Origin: Shimwellia pseudoproteus
GTDB taxonomy: Bacteria; Pseudomonadota; Gammaproteobacteria; Enterobacterales; Enterobacteriaceae
Direction: 5' to 3'
NCBI RefSeq assembly: GCF_016415625.1
Contig: NZ_WBXP01000026.1
Span: forward strand, 1 to 56,142
Length of the DNA stretch: 56,142 nt
This document shows positions 19,738-27,371 of this stretch, piece after piece. A program made the position numbers and the translations under genes. Below the pieces are notes generated by a model. That model did no database searches, had not been told where the DNA came from, and saw only the letters and a list, made by a program, of their open reading frames with translations. Numbering within the stretch: the first letter of the stretch is position 1; each line of letters opens with the position of its first letter.

Positions 19738-20813
19738 ATATATTCGGCCGCTACCTTATACGTAACGTTTTTATCGGCTTTGCCGCCGCGGCAGGATTAC
19801 TGATCCCGCTGTTCACCACCTTTAACCTGATAAACGAACTGGATGATGTCAGCCCCGGCGGCTACCACTGGACCCAGGCGGTGCTGGTTGTTCTGATGAC
19901 CCTGCCCCGTACCCTGATCGACCTTGGCCCGTTTATCGCGCTGTTGGGGGGAATTGTCGGGCTGGGGCAGATGTCGAAAAGCCTCGAGTTAACCGCCATC
20001 CGTACCGTCGGTTATTCTATCTTCCGCATCGCCATGGTGATGTTGTGTGCCGGGGTGTTGTTAACCGTGGTGCTGGGCGCACTCGACGAATGGGCCGCCT
20101 CGCCAATGCAGCAGCATGCCCTGCAACTGAAAAACACCGCCATGGCAAAAGATCCTGATAACGACAATGTCAGCAATATGCTGTGGGCCAGGCGTGATAA
20201 CGAGTTTGTGACGGTGAAAACCCTCGACAGTCACCACCAGCCGGTGGGGGTGGAGATCTTTACCTACAAACCAGACTTGTCCCTGGAGTCTTATATCTTT
20301 GCCAAAACCGCCACCATTCAGGACGGCGGTAGCTGGATCCTGCACGGGGTAAATCAGAAAAACTGGAGTAACCGTGAAGAGACTGTCAAAACGCTGGATA
20401 CCCTGCCGTGGAAGTCGATTTTCACCAATATGAGCCTTGAAGAGCTCACCATGCCCAGCGACAGTTTCTCAATTCGCCAGCTGAACCATTATATCCACTA
20501 CCTGAAGAGTACCGACCAGCCCAGTAATGAATTTAAGCTCGCGCTGTGGCAAAAGCTGGGGCGGCCAATCTTGACCCTGGCGATGATTTTACTGGCGATC
20601 CCGTTTACCTTCAGCGCCCCCCGCTCCCCCGGTATGGGAAGCCGCCTGGCCGTGGGGGTCATTGTTGGGCTGCTGACCTATATCAGCTACCAGATTATTG
20701 TTAACCTCGGGTTGCTGCTCAGCCTGAACGTTCAGCTCACCACCCTGCTACCGCCGGTGCTGCTGCTGGCAGTGGCGCTAAAACTGGTATACCGGTTCGA
20801 TAAAAACCACTGA
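19734..20813 (+). CDS. LptG-like permease (YjgP/YjgQ family)
   Basis: The 359-residue partner of the LptF-like protein starts within its stop codon (ATGA). It has N-terminal helices, a periplasmic beta domain (about 110-260) and three C-terminal helices. GQMSKSLELTAIRTVGY with E85 corresponds to the LptB-contacting coupling helix. In LPS export LptB2FG extracts lipid from the inner membrane and passes it to LptC. No lptA, lptB or lptC copy is present here, so the pair probably borrows LptB. Its cargo is most likely the ceramide-type lipid made by the convergent operon. Confidence 0.88.
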   Translation: MNIFGRYLIRNVFIGFAAAAGLLIPLFTTFNLINELDDVSPGGYHWTQAVLVVLMTLPRTLIDLGPFIALLGGIVGLGQMSKSLELTAIRTVGYSIFRIAMVMLCAGVLLTVVLGALDEWAASPMQQHALQLKNTAMAKDPDNDNVSNMLWARRDNEFVTVKTLDSHHQPVGVEIFTYKPDLSLESYIFAKTATIQDGGSWILHGVNQKNWSNREETVKTLDTLPWKSIFTNMSLEELTMPSDSFSIRQLNHYIHYLKSTDQPSNEFKLALWQKLGRPILTLAMILLAIPFTFSAPRSPGMGSRLAVGVIVGLLTYISYQIIVNLGLLLSLNVQLTTLLPPVLLLAVALKLVYRFDKNH

Positions 20814-20864
20814 CGGCGCGCTGGCGAGGTTTTTTCCCGGGCAGGCTGCCCGGATATACAACCC

Positions 20865-20898
20865 ATAAAAAAACAGCCTGTGGTCTCCCACAGGCTGT
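20865..20898. terminator. intrinsic terminator between lptG-like gene and spt
   Basis: The stem ACAGCCTGTGG / CCACAGGCTGT with a TCTC loop is followed on the minus strand by a seven-base T-run. It terminates the spt operon's transcript and may also stop transcription from the convergent lptG-like gene. Confidence 0.88.
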
Positions 20899-20953
20899 TC
20901 TGTATCATACGACGGCTTACTCAGGACGCTACCTTAACGTAGCGCGGCCTGAA

Positions 20954-22129
20954 TCAGTCTTTTTTCATTGCCGCAAACACCTGAACAATCTTATCGATCT
21001 GCTCGTCAGTGTGGGCAGCATTCACGCTGCAGCGTAACAGGGTCATACCCGCAGGCGCTGCCGGTGGCAGTACCAGGTTTACGTAAACACCGTGGGTGAT
21101 AAGCTCACGCCAGAAACGCAGACCTTCTTCTTTGGAGTCGATAATAACCGGAACCACCGGGCTGATATGCGCGCCCAGTTCGTAGCCGATCGCTGACAGA
21201 CCTTCATAGAGACGGTTGGCGTTGTGCCACAGCTTCTCACGCAGTTCCGGGTGCTGAGCGATAGTACGTAATGAAGAGCGTACGGACGCAATGCTGGACG
21301 GTGACGGAGAGGCCGTGAAGATATAGGGACGGCTGCCATAACGCAGAACATCCATCTCTTTGCCGCCCACGGCAAACCCGCCAATGGCCGCCAGGCTCTT
21401 ACTGAACGTACCGACGATAATATCGACGTCTTTCTCTACGCCAACGGCTTCAGCCAGACCGCGACCGTGTTCGCCCAGAACCCCGAAGGAGTGGGCTTCA
21501 TCAACGATCAGGTAGCCGCCGAGACGGCGTTTAATATCAACAATCTCTGCCAGCGGCGCAACGTCGCCCAGCATGCTGTAGATACCTTCAACGATGATAA
21601 TCGCCTCGCGGGCGCGCTCACCAAGGCGCACCATACGGCGCTCCAGATCCTGAGCATCATTGTGACGGAAACGAATAATTTCAGCCCCACCCAGCGTACA
21701 GGCATCGTAAATGCTGGCGTGGCTGTCGGCATCCAGTAATACCACGGTGCCAGGGCCTGCCAGGGCACTGATAACCCCGAGGTTAGCGGTGTAGCCGGTA
21801 GAAAAGACGATAGCCGTTGGGCGGTCGAAGAACGCGGCAATTTCTTGCTCTAACGCCAAATGCGGGCCGTAGCTACCGTTGGCCATACGTGACCCGGTAG
21901 TCCCAGTGCCCTGCGCAGCTAATGCTGCCTGACCATCGGCAATCGCCTGCTCATTAAACGTCAGCCCCAGGTAGTTATTGGTACCGGCCAGGATGACTTT
22001 CTGGTCGCCAATTCGCCCTTCAGTTGCTGAGTAAATCTCATCAATACGGGTGCCAAATGGATTAATACCGGAGCTCTGAAACTGCTCCCGCTCCGTGGCA
22101 AGGCGCGCGAACTTATCATAAAGGCCCAT
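20954..22129 (-). CDS. spt: serine palmitoyltransferase-type alpha-oxoamine synthase
   Basis: The 391-residue PLP enzyme of the alpha-oxoamine synthase family condenses an amino acid with an acyl thioester. The Schiff-base lysine is K244 in GTFSKSLAAIGG. PLP contacts are H138 (DSHAS), D210 and H213 (DEAHSFG), and R366 in LLRCSVNAAHT would hold the substrate carboxylate. BioF and Kbl share the fold, but the adjacent dedicated ACP, acyl-AMP ligase and reductase point to serine palmitoyltransferase. The start at 22129 (MGLYDKF) overlaps the ACP gene by 14 bp in another frame. The product would be 3-ketosphinganine, the first sphingolipid intermediate. Confidence 0.88.
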   Translation of the reverse strand: MGLYDKFARLATEREQFQSSGINPFGTRIDEIYSATEGRIGDQKVILAGTNNYLGLTFNEQAIADGQAALAAQGTGTTGSRMANGSYGPHLALEQEIAAFFDRPTAIVFSTGYTANLGVISALAGPGTVVLLDADSHASIYDACTLGGAEIIRFRHNDAQDLERRMVRLGERAREAIIIVEGIYSMLGDVAPLAEIVDIKRRLGGYLIVDEAHSFGVLGEHGRGLAEAVGVEKDVDIIVGTFSKSLAAIGGFAVGGKEMDVLRYGSRPYIFTASPSPSSIASVRSSLRTIAQHPELREKLWHNANRLYEGLSAIGYELGAHISPVVPVIIDSKEEGLRFWRELITHGVYVNLVLPPAAPAGMTLLRCSVNAAHTDEQIDKIVQVFAAMKKD

Positions 22130-22376
22130 AGGTTTTCTCCAGGTGTGGGACCAGAGCATCCAGCAATTGTGCAGGGGTTCTGACATCCAGCAAGATGTTG
22201 ATAGGAATGGAGATATCAAATTTATCTTCCAGCATCATCAACAGATCCATTACTTTGATGGACTCCAGACCAAGCTCATCAACGAGATCGCTGTCAGGCT
22301 TGATCTCCAGTCCGCTTGCGACCATACCCTGTAAGCACTCCAGGATATAATCCATCACCATTTCACGATTTAGCAT
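22116..22376 (-). CDS. dedicated acyl carrier protein of the ceramide locus
   Basis: This acidic 86-residue protein has the ACP helix-II motif as DELGLESIKVMDLL, with the phosphopantetheine-acceptor Ser at residue 39. The usual DSL is replaced by ESI. It is divergent from housekeeping AcpP. In Caulobacter-type sphingolipid clusters a specialised ACP (AcpR) carries the fatty acid used by serine palmitoyltransferase, and the same role is likely here. It overlaps spt by 14 bp and starts 30 bp after the reductase gene. Confidence 0.9.
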   Translation of the reverse strand: MLNREMVMDYILECLQGMVASGLEIKPDSDLVDELGLESIKVMDLLMMLEDKFDISIPINILLDVRTPAQLLDALVPHLEKTYGPL

Positions 22377-22406
22377 AGAAACTTTGCCGCACCTATAGTC
22401 AGATTA

Positions 22407-23321
22407 TCAAAATAGCCCTTCACGCAGTGCGCGCTCCAAACTAATCTCAGGGAACCAGTTAATATCTTCCGACAAGCATTGGTTGCTTGCCGACCAGTCC
22501 CGATGTGTTAACTCATGTATTTTACTGCGGGTCAGCATCGGTTCCTTTCCTGCCAGGCGGCTGGCCATTACGCTGATATCCGCCAGTAGTTTTAGCACAG
22601 GTAAGGGGATCCCGACTAACCGGACAGGGCCGTTACGCACCTCAGCGCCGATTTCTTGTACCCGGGTCCAATTATATCCCCCGGACACACCATCGCATAA
22701 TTCACTCGGTGCGGTTGGCAACTGGTCAGCCACCAGCCACTGGCCGACAGCCTGGGCCAGATCGCTCACATGAATAAACGACAGTTTGGCATCGGGGGCT
22801 CCGAGCCGGGGCAGTACCCCGCGCAACATCCAGTCAAACAGCGGTTTCATCTCTTTATCACCCGGCCCATAGACCGCGGTCGGACGAAAAATACCGAGGG
22901 TAATATCCCCGGCTTGTGCCGCCAGTTGCTGTTCCGCAACGCGTTTTGATTTGGCATACCAGGACAGATCGGGATGGCGCGCAGCCAGAGAAGACATGAA
23001 TAAGAAACGCTTGCAGGTACCACTTTTCCGGGCCGCCTGCATTAAACGCAAGCTGCCGGTGACATTGCAGTCAGTGAAAATGGCTTCGTTGTGGCCACGC
23101 ACCTGTCCGGCACAATGCACCACGTGATCAGCACCGCTCACCAGTTCGTCCAGAGCGTCCCTATCTTCCAGCGCCCCGCGTACCCAGGTCAGATTATCAA
23201 CCGGGGCTTTACGCGGGGTTCTGGTGAGTGCGCGTACGGCAAAACCGCGTGCGCGCAAATTGTCGGCAATATGCTTGCCGATAAAGCCGGTCACACCTGT
23301 AATTGCGACCGTTTTTGTCAT
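22407..23321 (-). CDS. NAD(P)-dependent reductase/epimerase, CerR-like
   Basis: The 304-residue extended short-chain dehydrogenase has a Rossmann glycine motif GVTGFIG at residues 9-15. S110/S111 and the catalytic pair Y122-K126 (WYAKSK) are present, as is FRPTAVYGPGD (145-155). In Caulobacter the equivalent gene next to spt, cerR, reduces the 3-keto group of the sphingoid base or of the N-acylated product. Context makes that role the best guess; sugar epimerase activity cannot be excluded. Its ATG overlaps the upstream ligase stop (ATGA). Confidence 0.85.
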   Translation of the reverse strand: MTKTVAITGVTGFIGKHIADNLRARGFAVRALTRTPRKAPVDNLTWVRGALEDRDALDELVSGADHVVHCAGQVRGHNEAIFTDCNVTGSLRLMQAARKSGTCKRFLFMSSLAARHPDLSWYAKSKRVAEQQLAAQAGDITLGIFRPTAVYGPGDKEMKPLFDWMLRGVLPRLGAPDAKLSFIHVSDLAQAVGQWLVADQLPTAPSELCDGVSGGYNWTRVQEIGAEVRNGPVRLVGIPLPVLKLLADISVMASRLAGKEPMLTRSKIHELTHRDWSASNQCLSEDINWFPEISLERALREGLF

Positions 23322-25081
23322 TGAGCGTAACCAGCTATCTGTATCTGAGGGGTTATTGTCTCAGTCAGTGCTGTCAGGTAGCGTTTTTTCGCTTCTGCAC
23401 GGGCCGGTTTACCCGAAGAGGTACGCGGGATGCTGTGCGGCGGCAGCAGTTCGATATCAACCCCAACCCCGAACTCGCTCTGAATACGTGCGGTCAGTGA
23501 ATGGACTATCTGTGCACGACGCTCTTCGGAGCTCACGCGGCACTGAACCTGCAGCACAATGCGGCCGCTCTCTTCTTGCTCTTGCGGCGTAATGAAGGCA
23601 ATCGCATCACCGGAGTGAATTTCCGGTTCCAGCTCGGCAACATACTCGATGTCCTGCGGCCAAATATTGCGGCCACGGATGATTATCAGGTCTTTTTTAC
23701 GGCCGGTCACATACAGGTAACCATCCAGCAGATAACCCAGATCACCGGTGTCCATCCAGCCAGTAGACTGCACTTCTTTTTGCGATGCCGCATCACGGAA
23801 GTAGCCACTCATCAGGCTCGGGCCAGAAATATAGATATGGCCAACTTCGCGTTCCGGCAACGGGATCCCGGTTTCGCTGCGGATTTCAATACGGTGACCC
23901 GGCAGGGCCTTACCGCAGTTCACAAAAGACGAAATCGCGCGGGTGTCTTTGGTCGGCGCCACGGCTTTCCCCTGGTATTCCAGGATATCGCGGTCAACTT
24001 CGTTCACCTGAGAGCCGCCGTTTTCATCGGAGAAGCTCACGGCCAGGGCATTTTCAGCCAGGCCATAGCACGGCATAAAGGCCTTGCTGTTAAAGCCCAC
24101 TTTGCTGAAGTGCACGCCAAACTGGTCCAGCTGCTCAGCGGAAATAGGCTCTGCGCCGACACCAGCCACACGCCAGCAGGAGAGATCCAGCTCAGCCAAT
24201 TCTTTATCGTTACTGCGACGTAAGCACAGTTCGTAACCAAACGGCGGCGCTACGGAGACAGTACCGCGGTTTTTATTGATAAGTTTCAGCCACTGCATCG
24301 GACGCATGGCGAAATCCTGGGTACGCAGGTAGTCAACGGACAGCTGAGTGGCTACCGGGGTCAGCAGGAAGCCAACCAGGCCCATATCGTGATAGAACGG
24401 CAGCCAGGAGACGCAACGATCGCCAGCACGCAGTTTGATACCGTCATGGCTAATAACATGCAGGTTAGCCATCACTGAGCGGTGGGTAATAATCACACCG
24501 CGCGGGAAACGCGTACTACCGGAAGTGTACTGGAGGTAAGCAATATCGTCCGGGGACGGCAGCTCCAGCTCAATATCCATTTCCGGCAGCGCCTGTAAAT
24601 CCGCATCGCTGAGAATATGGGTATCCGGGGCGTCGGCACTCACAGAGCTAATTAACGGCAGCCATTCATCACTGCTGATAATGGCAGCAGGGTTACAGCT
24701 GGAAATTAACCCCTGCAGTTTAGTCATATAGGAATCACGCTGGCCAACCCCCATCGGGATCGCAAGCGGTACAGCGACTAAACCAGCATACTGGCAGGCA
24801 AAAAAGGCTTCGACGAAACCAACGCTGGTTTCGGCAATAAGCGCAACACGATCGCCTTTTTTAAGGTTAAGGGATAAAAGACGACGCGCATTTTCCATGG
24901 CGCGGCGTTTTAAGACGCTATATTCCAGTACGGCTACCAGCTGATTACGCCGATCATAGAAATTCATCCCTGTACTTCCCTGTGCGGCATAGTCTAACGC
25001 CTCCACCAGGGTCGGAAAATCAGCATAGCGCATGGGAAGAGAGTGGGTTGAACTTGTTTCAGACATATACAAAGCAGCCAT
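23318..25081 (-). CDS. fatty acyl-AMP ligase / acyl-ACP synthetase
   Basis: The 587-residue ANL-superfamily adenylating enzyme has the core motif YTSGSTRFPRG at residues 185-195. TGDLGYL, GRKKDLIIIRG and the C-terminal SGKPARAEAKK with the catalytic Lys are also present. The SGSTR variant and the overall pattern fit fatty acyl-AMP ligases, which load fatty acids onto carrier proteins rather than CoA. The likely acceptor is the ACP two genes downstream. Start is uncertain: 25081 gives the longest form, with alternatives at 25066 and 25033, and no candidate has a clear ribosome site. It is the first gene of the minus-strand operon. Confidence 0.88.
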   Translation of the reverse strand: MAALYMSETSSTHSLPMRYADFPTLVEALDYAAQGSTGMNFYDRRNQLVAVLEYSVLKRRAMENARRLLSLNLKKGDRVALIAETSVGFVEAFFACQYAGLVAVPLAIPMGVGQRDSYMTKLQGLISSCNPAAIISSDEWLPLISSVSADAPDTHILSDADLQALPEMDIELELPSPDDIAYLQYTSGSTRFPRGVIITHRSVMANLHVISHDGIKLRAGDRCVSWLPFYHDMGLVGFLLTPVATQLSVDYLRTQDFAMRPMQWLKLINKNRGTVSVAPPFGYELCLRRSNDKELAELDLSCWRVAGVGAEPISAEQLDQFGVHFSKVGFNSKAFMPCYGLAENALAVSFSDENGGSQVNEVDRDILEYQGKAVAPTKDTRAISSFVNCGKALPGHRIEIRSETGIPLPEREVGHIYISGPSLMSGYFRDAASQKEVQSTGWMDTGDLGYLLDGYLYVTGRKKDLIIIRGRNIWPQDIEYVAELEPEIHSGDAIAFITPQEQEESGRIVLQVQCRVSSEERRAQIVHSLTARIQSEFGVGVDIELLPPHSIPRTSSGKPARAEAKKRYLTALTETITPQIQIAGYAQ

Positions 25082-25789
25082 AGATTCAAAATCACCGAAT
25101 AATACAGATAATCACGGGGGTGAGAGATGGGTTTTTTTGTAAAAATTTATTTAACGGTATTAACTATATTTTCGTATCTTAATAAATTTTTATTTTATCA
25201 CATCTTATACTAGAAATCCAGCACCAAATAGTATAAATAGTTCCTAAACGGCACTAATGCAAGTATATATATCATGAGGTGACCGAGTTCAGAATCTTCA
25301 GGTAATGTCCGCTGTTATTGCCGGACCCAGATATACCGCGATGCACATGACGATCTTCTCAGATGGATATAACGTAACCAGTATGACGCAAGATTAAAAA
25401 AAGTGTACGTTTAGTTTTACCCAGACCATAACAAAGGCATTTAGTGGTAAAAAATAGCAAGTCGATGCCAGATAATTTTAGTAAAGTATTGAGCATGTTG
25501 GCTGGGGTTTTCTGGCTTAACGCTCAATAAATCAAATCAAAATATGTTCAGGCGAGTACACTAGCACAACTTCGTGCTTTTTTTAGAAAGTAACGCAGGT
25601 GAAGTATCTGAATATTGCAGGCCCGATTCTAGCCTAACCTTAGTAAAACCTGAACAACAGCAATTATCGCATTTTCTTATCCCTGGATGGATTGGTCACG
25701 GTTAAACGGCAAGAGATCGCAAACCTGGGTAATTCCGGTTGGTTTATTGCGTATTTTTTTTCGGTAATTATATAGATTTAAGGCTGTTT
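25082..25789. promoter_or_regulatory. AT-rich divergent control region of the ceramide genes
   Basis: About 700 bp separate the ligase operon (minus strand) from yghO (plus strand). The ligase-proximal part is strikingly AT-rich, with runs such as TTTTTATTTTATCA near 25186-25200. Both promoters must lie here. The region also contains a stem-loop with a seven-T tail at 25563-25584. AT-richness of this kind often attracts H-NS, but that is not visible from sequence alone. I see no supported protein-coding gene. Confidence 0.55.
25563..25584 (+). terminator. intrinsic terminator-like stem-loop 205 bp upstream of yghO
   Basis: AGCAC, loop AACTTC, GTGCT and seven Ts form a short but classic Rho-independent terminator on the plus strand. 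No annotated gene ends here. It may close a small RNA transcribed from within the 25.1-25.55 kb region, or attenuate a long yghO leader. Confidence 0.55.
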
Positions 25790-26914
25790 ATGATTCTCAT
25801 TGAAAAAGTCCAGGATAAGCAAGAACTTAAGCAGTTTATCGCTTTCCCTTCATCGCTCTATCCGGGCGATCCCAACTGGATCGACCCGCTGTTTATTGAG
25901 CGTGAGGAACACCTTTCCGCCAAGAACCCCGGCACAGACCATATCCAGTGGCAGGCCTGGGTTGCCAAAAAAGACGGCAAGGTCGTCGGACGCATCACAG
26001 CACAAATCGACCAGTTGCACCGCGACTTGTACGGTGAAGACACTGGCCATTTTGGAATGATTGATGCCATTGATGACCCTGAAGTCTTCAGCGCGCTATT
26101 TACTGCCGCAGAAGACTGGCTTAAATCAAAAGGCGCACACAAAATTACCGGGCCATTCAGCCTTAATATCAACCAGGAAAGCGGCCTGCTGATTGAAGGG
26201 TTTGATACCCCGCCCTGCGCCATGATGCCGCACGGCAAACCCTATTATGCCGCCGGTGTCGAGCAGCAAGGGTATAAAAAAGGGATTGATTTGCTGGCCT
26301 ACTGGATGAAGCGTACCGATCTGCACTTCTCCCCGTCACTGACCAAACTGATGGATAAAGTGCGCCAGAAAGTCACTATCCGCTGCATTGAGCGCAAAAA
26401 TTTTGCCAAAGAAATGCAGATTATGCGCGACATTTTTAACTCCGGCTGGCAGCACAACTGGGGCTTTGTTCCCTTTACGGAACATGAGTTTGCCACCATG
26501 GGTGACCAGCTGAAGTACCTGGTGCCCGACGACATGATCTATATTGCTGAGATTGACGGTGCCCCGGTGGCCTTTATTGTTGGTCTGCCAAATATTAATG
26601 AAGCGGTTGCCGATTTACAGGGCCGTTTGCTGCCTTTTGGCTGGGCAAAACTGCTGTGGCGCCTGAAAGTCAGCGGTGTGCGTACTGCCCGGGTTCCACT
26701 GATGGGGGTTCGCCAGGAATATCAATTTAGCCGCATGGGGCCGGTTATTGCGTTGTTATTAATTGAAGCGCTGCGCGACCCGTTTGCCAAACGCAAGATT
26801 GATGCCCTGGAAATGTCATGGATCCTTGAATCCAATAGCGGGATGCGCACTATTCTGGAAAAGATTGGTGCCATTCCGTATAAACACTATCGGTTATACG
26901 AAAAAGAAATATAA
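25790..26914 (+). CDS. yghO: YghO, bacterial ceramide synthase-type N-acyltransferase
   Basis: The 374-residue soluble GNAT-fold protein matches E. coli YghO over its full length (MILIEKVQDKQEL, GRITAQIDQLHR, GPFSLNINQESGLLIEGFD, SGWQHNWGFVPFTEHEF). The family includes the Caulobacter bacterial ceramide synthase (bCerS), which N-acylates the sphingoid base or its 3-keto form. The start at 25790 is the conserved MILIEK; the longer frame from 25739 is non-conserved. It is transcribed divergently from the ligase-reductase-ACP-spt operon, which supplies its substrate. Confidence 0.92.
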   Translation: MILIEKVQDKQELKQFIAFPSSLYPGDPNWIDPLFIEREEHLSAKNPGTDHIQWQAWVAKKDGKVVGRITAQIDQLHRDLYGEDTGHFGMIDAIDDPEVFSALFTAAEDWLKSKGAHKITGPFSLNINQESGLLIEGFDTPPCAMMPHGKPYYAAGVEQQGYKKGIDLLAYWMKRTDLHFSPSLTKLMDKVRQKVTIRCIERKNFAKEMQIMRDIFNSGWQHNWGFVPFTEHEFATMGDQLKYLVPDDMIYIAEIDGAPVAFIVGLPNINEAVADLQGRLLPFGWAKLLWRLKVSGVRTARVPLMGVRQEYQFSRMGPVIALLLIEALRDPFAKRKIDALEMSWILESNSGMRTILEKIGAIPYKHYRLYEKEI

Positions 26915-26930
26915 GACCTGCCGGACCACG

Positions 26931-26956
26931 CTTCCTCCGGACATTACCGGAGGAAG
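26931..26956 (+). terminator. hairpin after yghO
   Basis: A perfect 10-bp stem (CTTCCTCCGG / CCGGAGGAAG) with an ACATTA loop lies 16 bp after the yghO stop. There is no U-run. The rest of the gap to glmS (26957-27280) is AT-rich and shows no gene. Confidence 0.5.
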
Positions 26957-27280
26957 TAAACCACCTCATCACGCCCCAAAATAACTGCCTGCGTAGTGAT
27001 GCAATAAAACAGTCGCCTTTATTCTATTTAATAGCCAGCTAAATAATAGCTATCTCATTACGGGCGTCTGGCAAAAACAAAAAAAGGGTATTGCGCATCA
27101 TTTACCGCGTTTGGCAATATCCAATAAAGACATTTACCATGTTGTATCATTTTTTTATTGAACATTTATACGTGGGATAACCCGTATTCTGACGCCAGGG
27201 CACCGGGCCCCATTATGAGAACAGATGGTTTCTTTTACGTTATAACAGTAGATATTTATCGGCGATAAAAATGTCGCCAT

Positions 27281-27320
27281 AAAAAATCCGGTTATACGCC
27301 ATCAAAACGTATAACCGGAT
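27281..27320 (-). terminator. intrinsic terminator of glmUS
   Basis: On the minus strand the 13-bp stem ATCCGGTTATACG / CGTATAACCGGAT is followed by a T-run, 51 bp after the glmS stop. It ends the glmU-glmS transcript. Confidence 0.9.
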
Positions 27321-27371
27321 ATCAGCCATCAACTGTAGCGTGCCATTTCCCGCCAGGGGTATGGCGGCGGG

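Noticed and set aside
20325..20336. ops/JUMPstart-like GGCGGTAGC
   Set aside because: It lies inside the lptG-like coding sequence, not in a leader. A similar GGCGGTAAG at 18601 deviates from the core. No evidence for RfaH control.
20954..22129. BioF (8-amino-7-oxononanoate synthase) as the identity of the PLP enzyme
   Set aside because: The fold and motifs are shared, but the dedicated ACP, acyl-AMP ligase, reductase and yghO next to it fit serine palmitoyltransferase, and no other biotin gene is nearby.
12531..26914. Integrase, tRNA or insertion sequence marking the locus as a genomic island
   Set aside because: I looked for integrase or transposase genes, a flanking tRNA and direct repeats and saw none. 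Relocation is inferred only from comparison with E. coli gene order.
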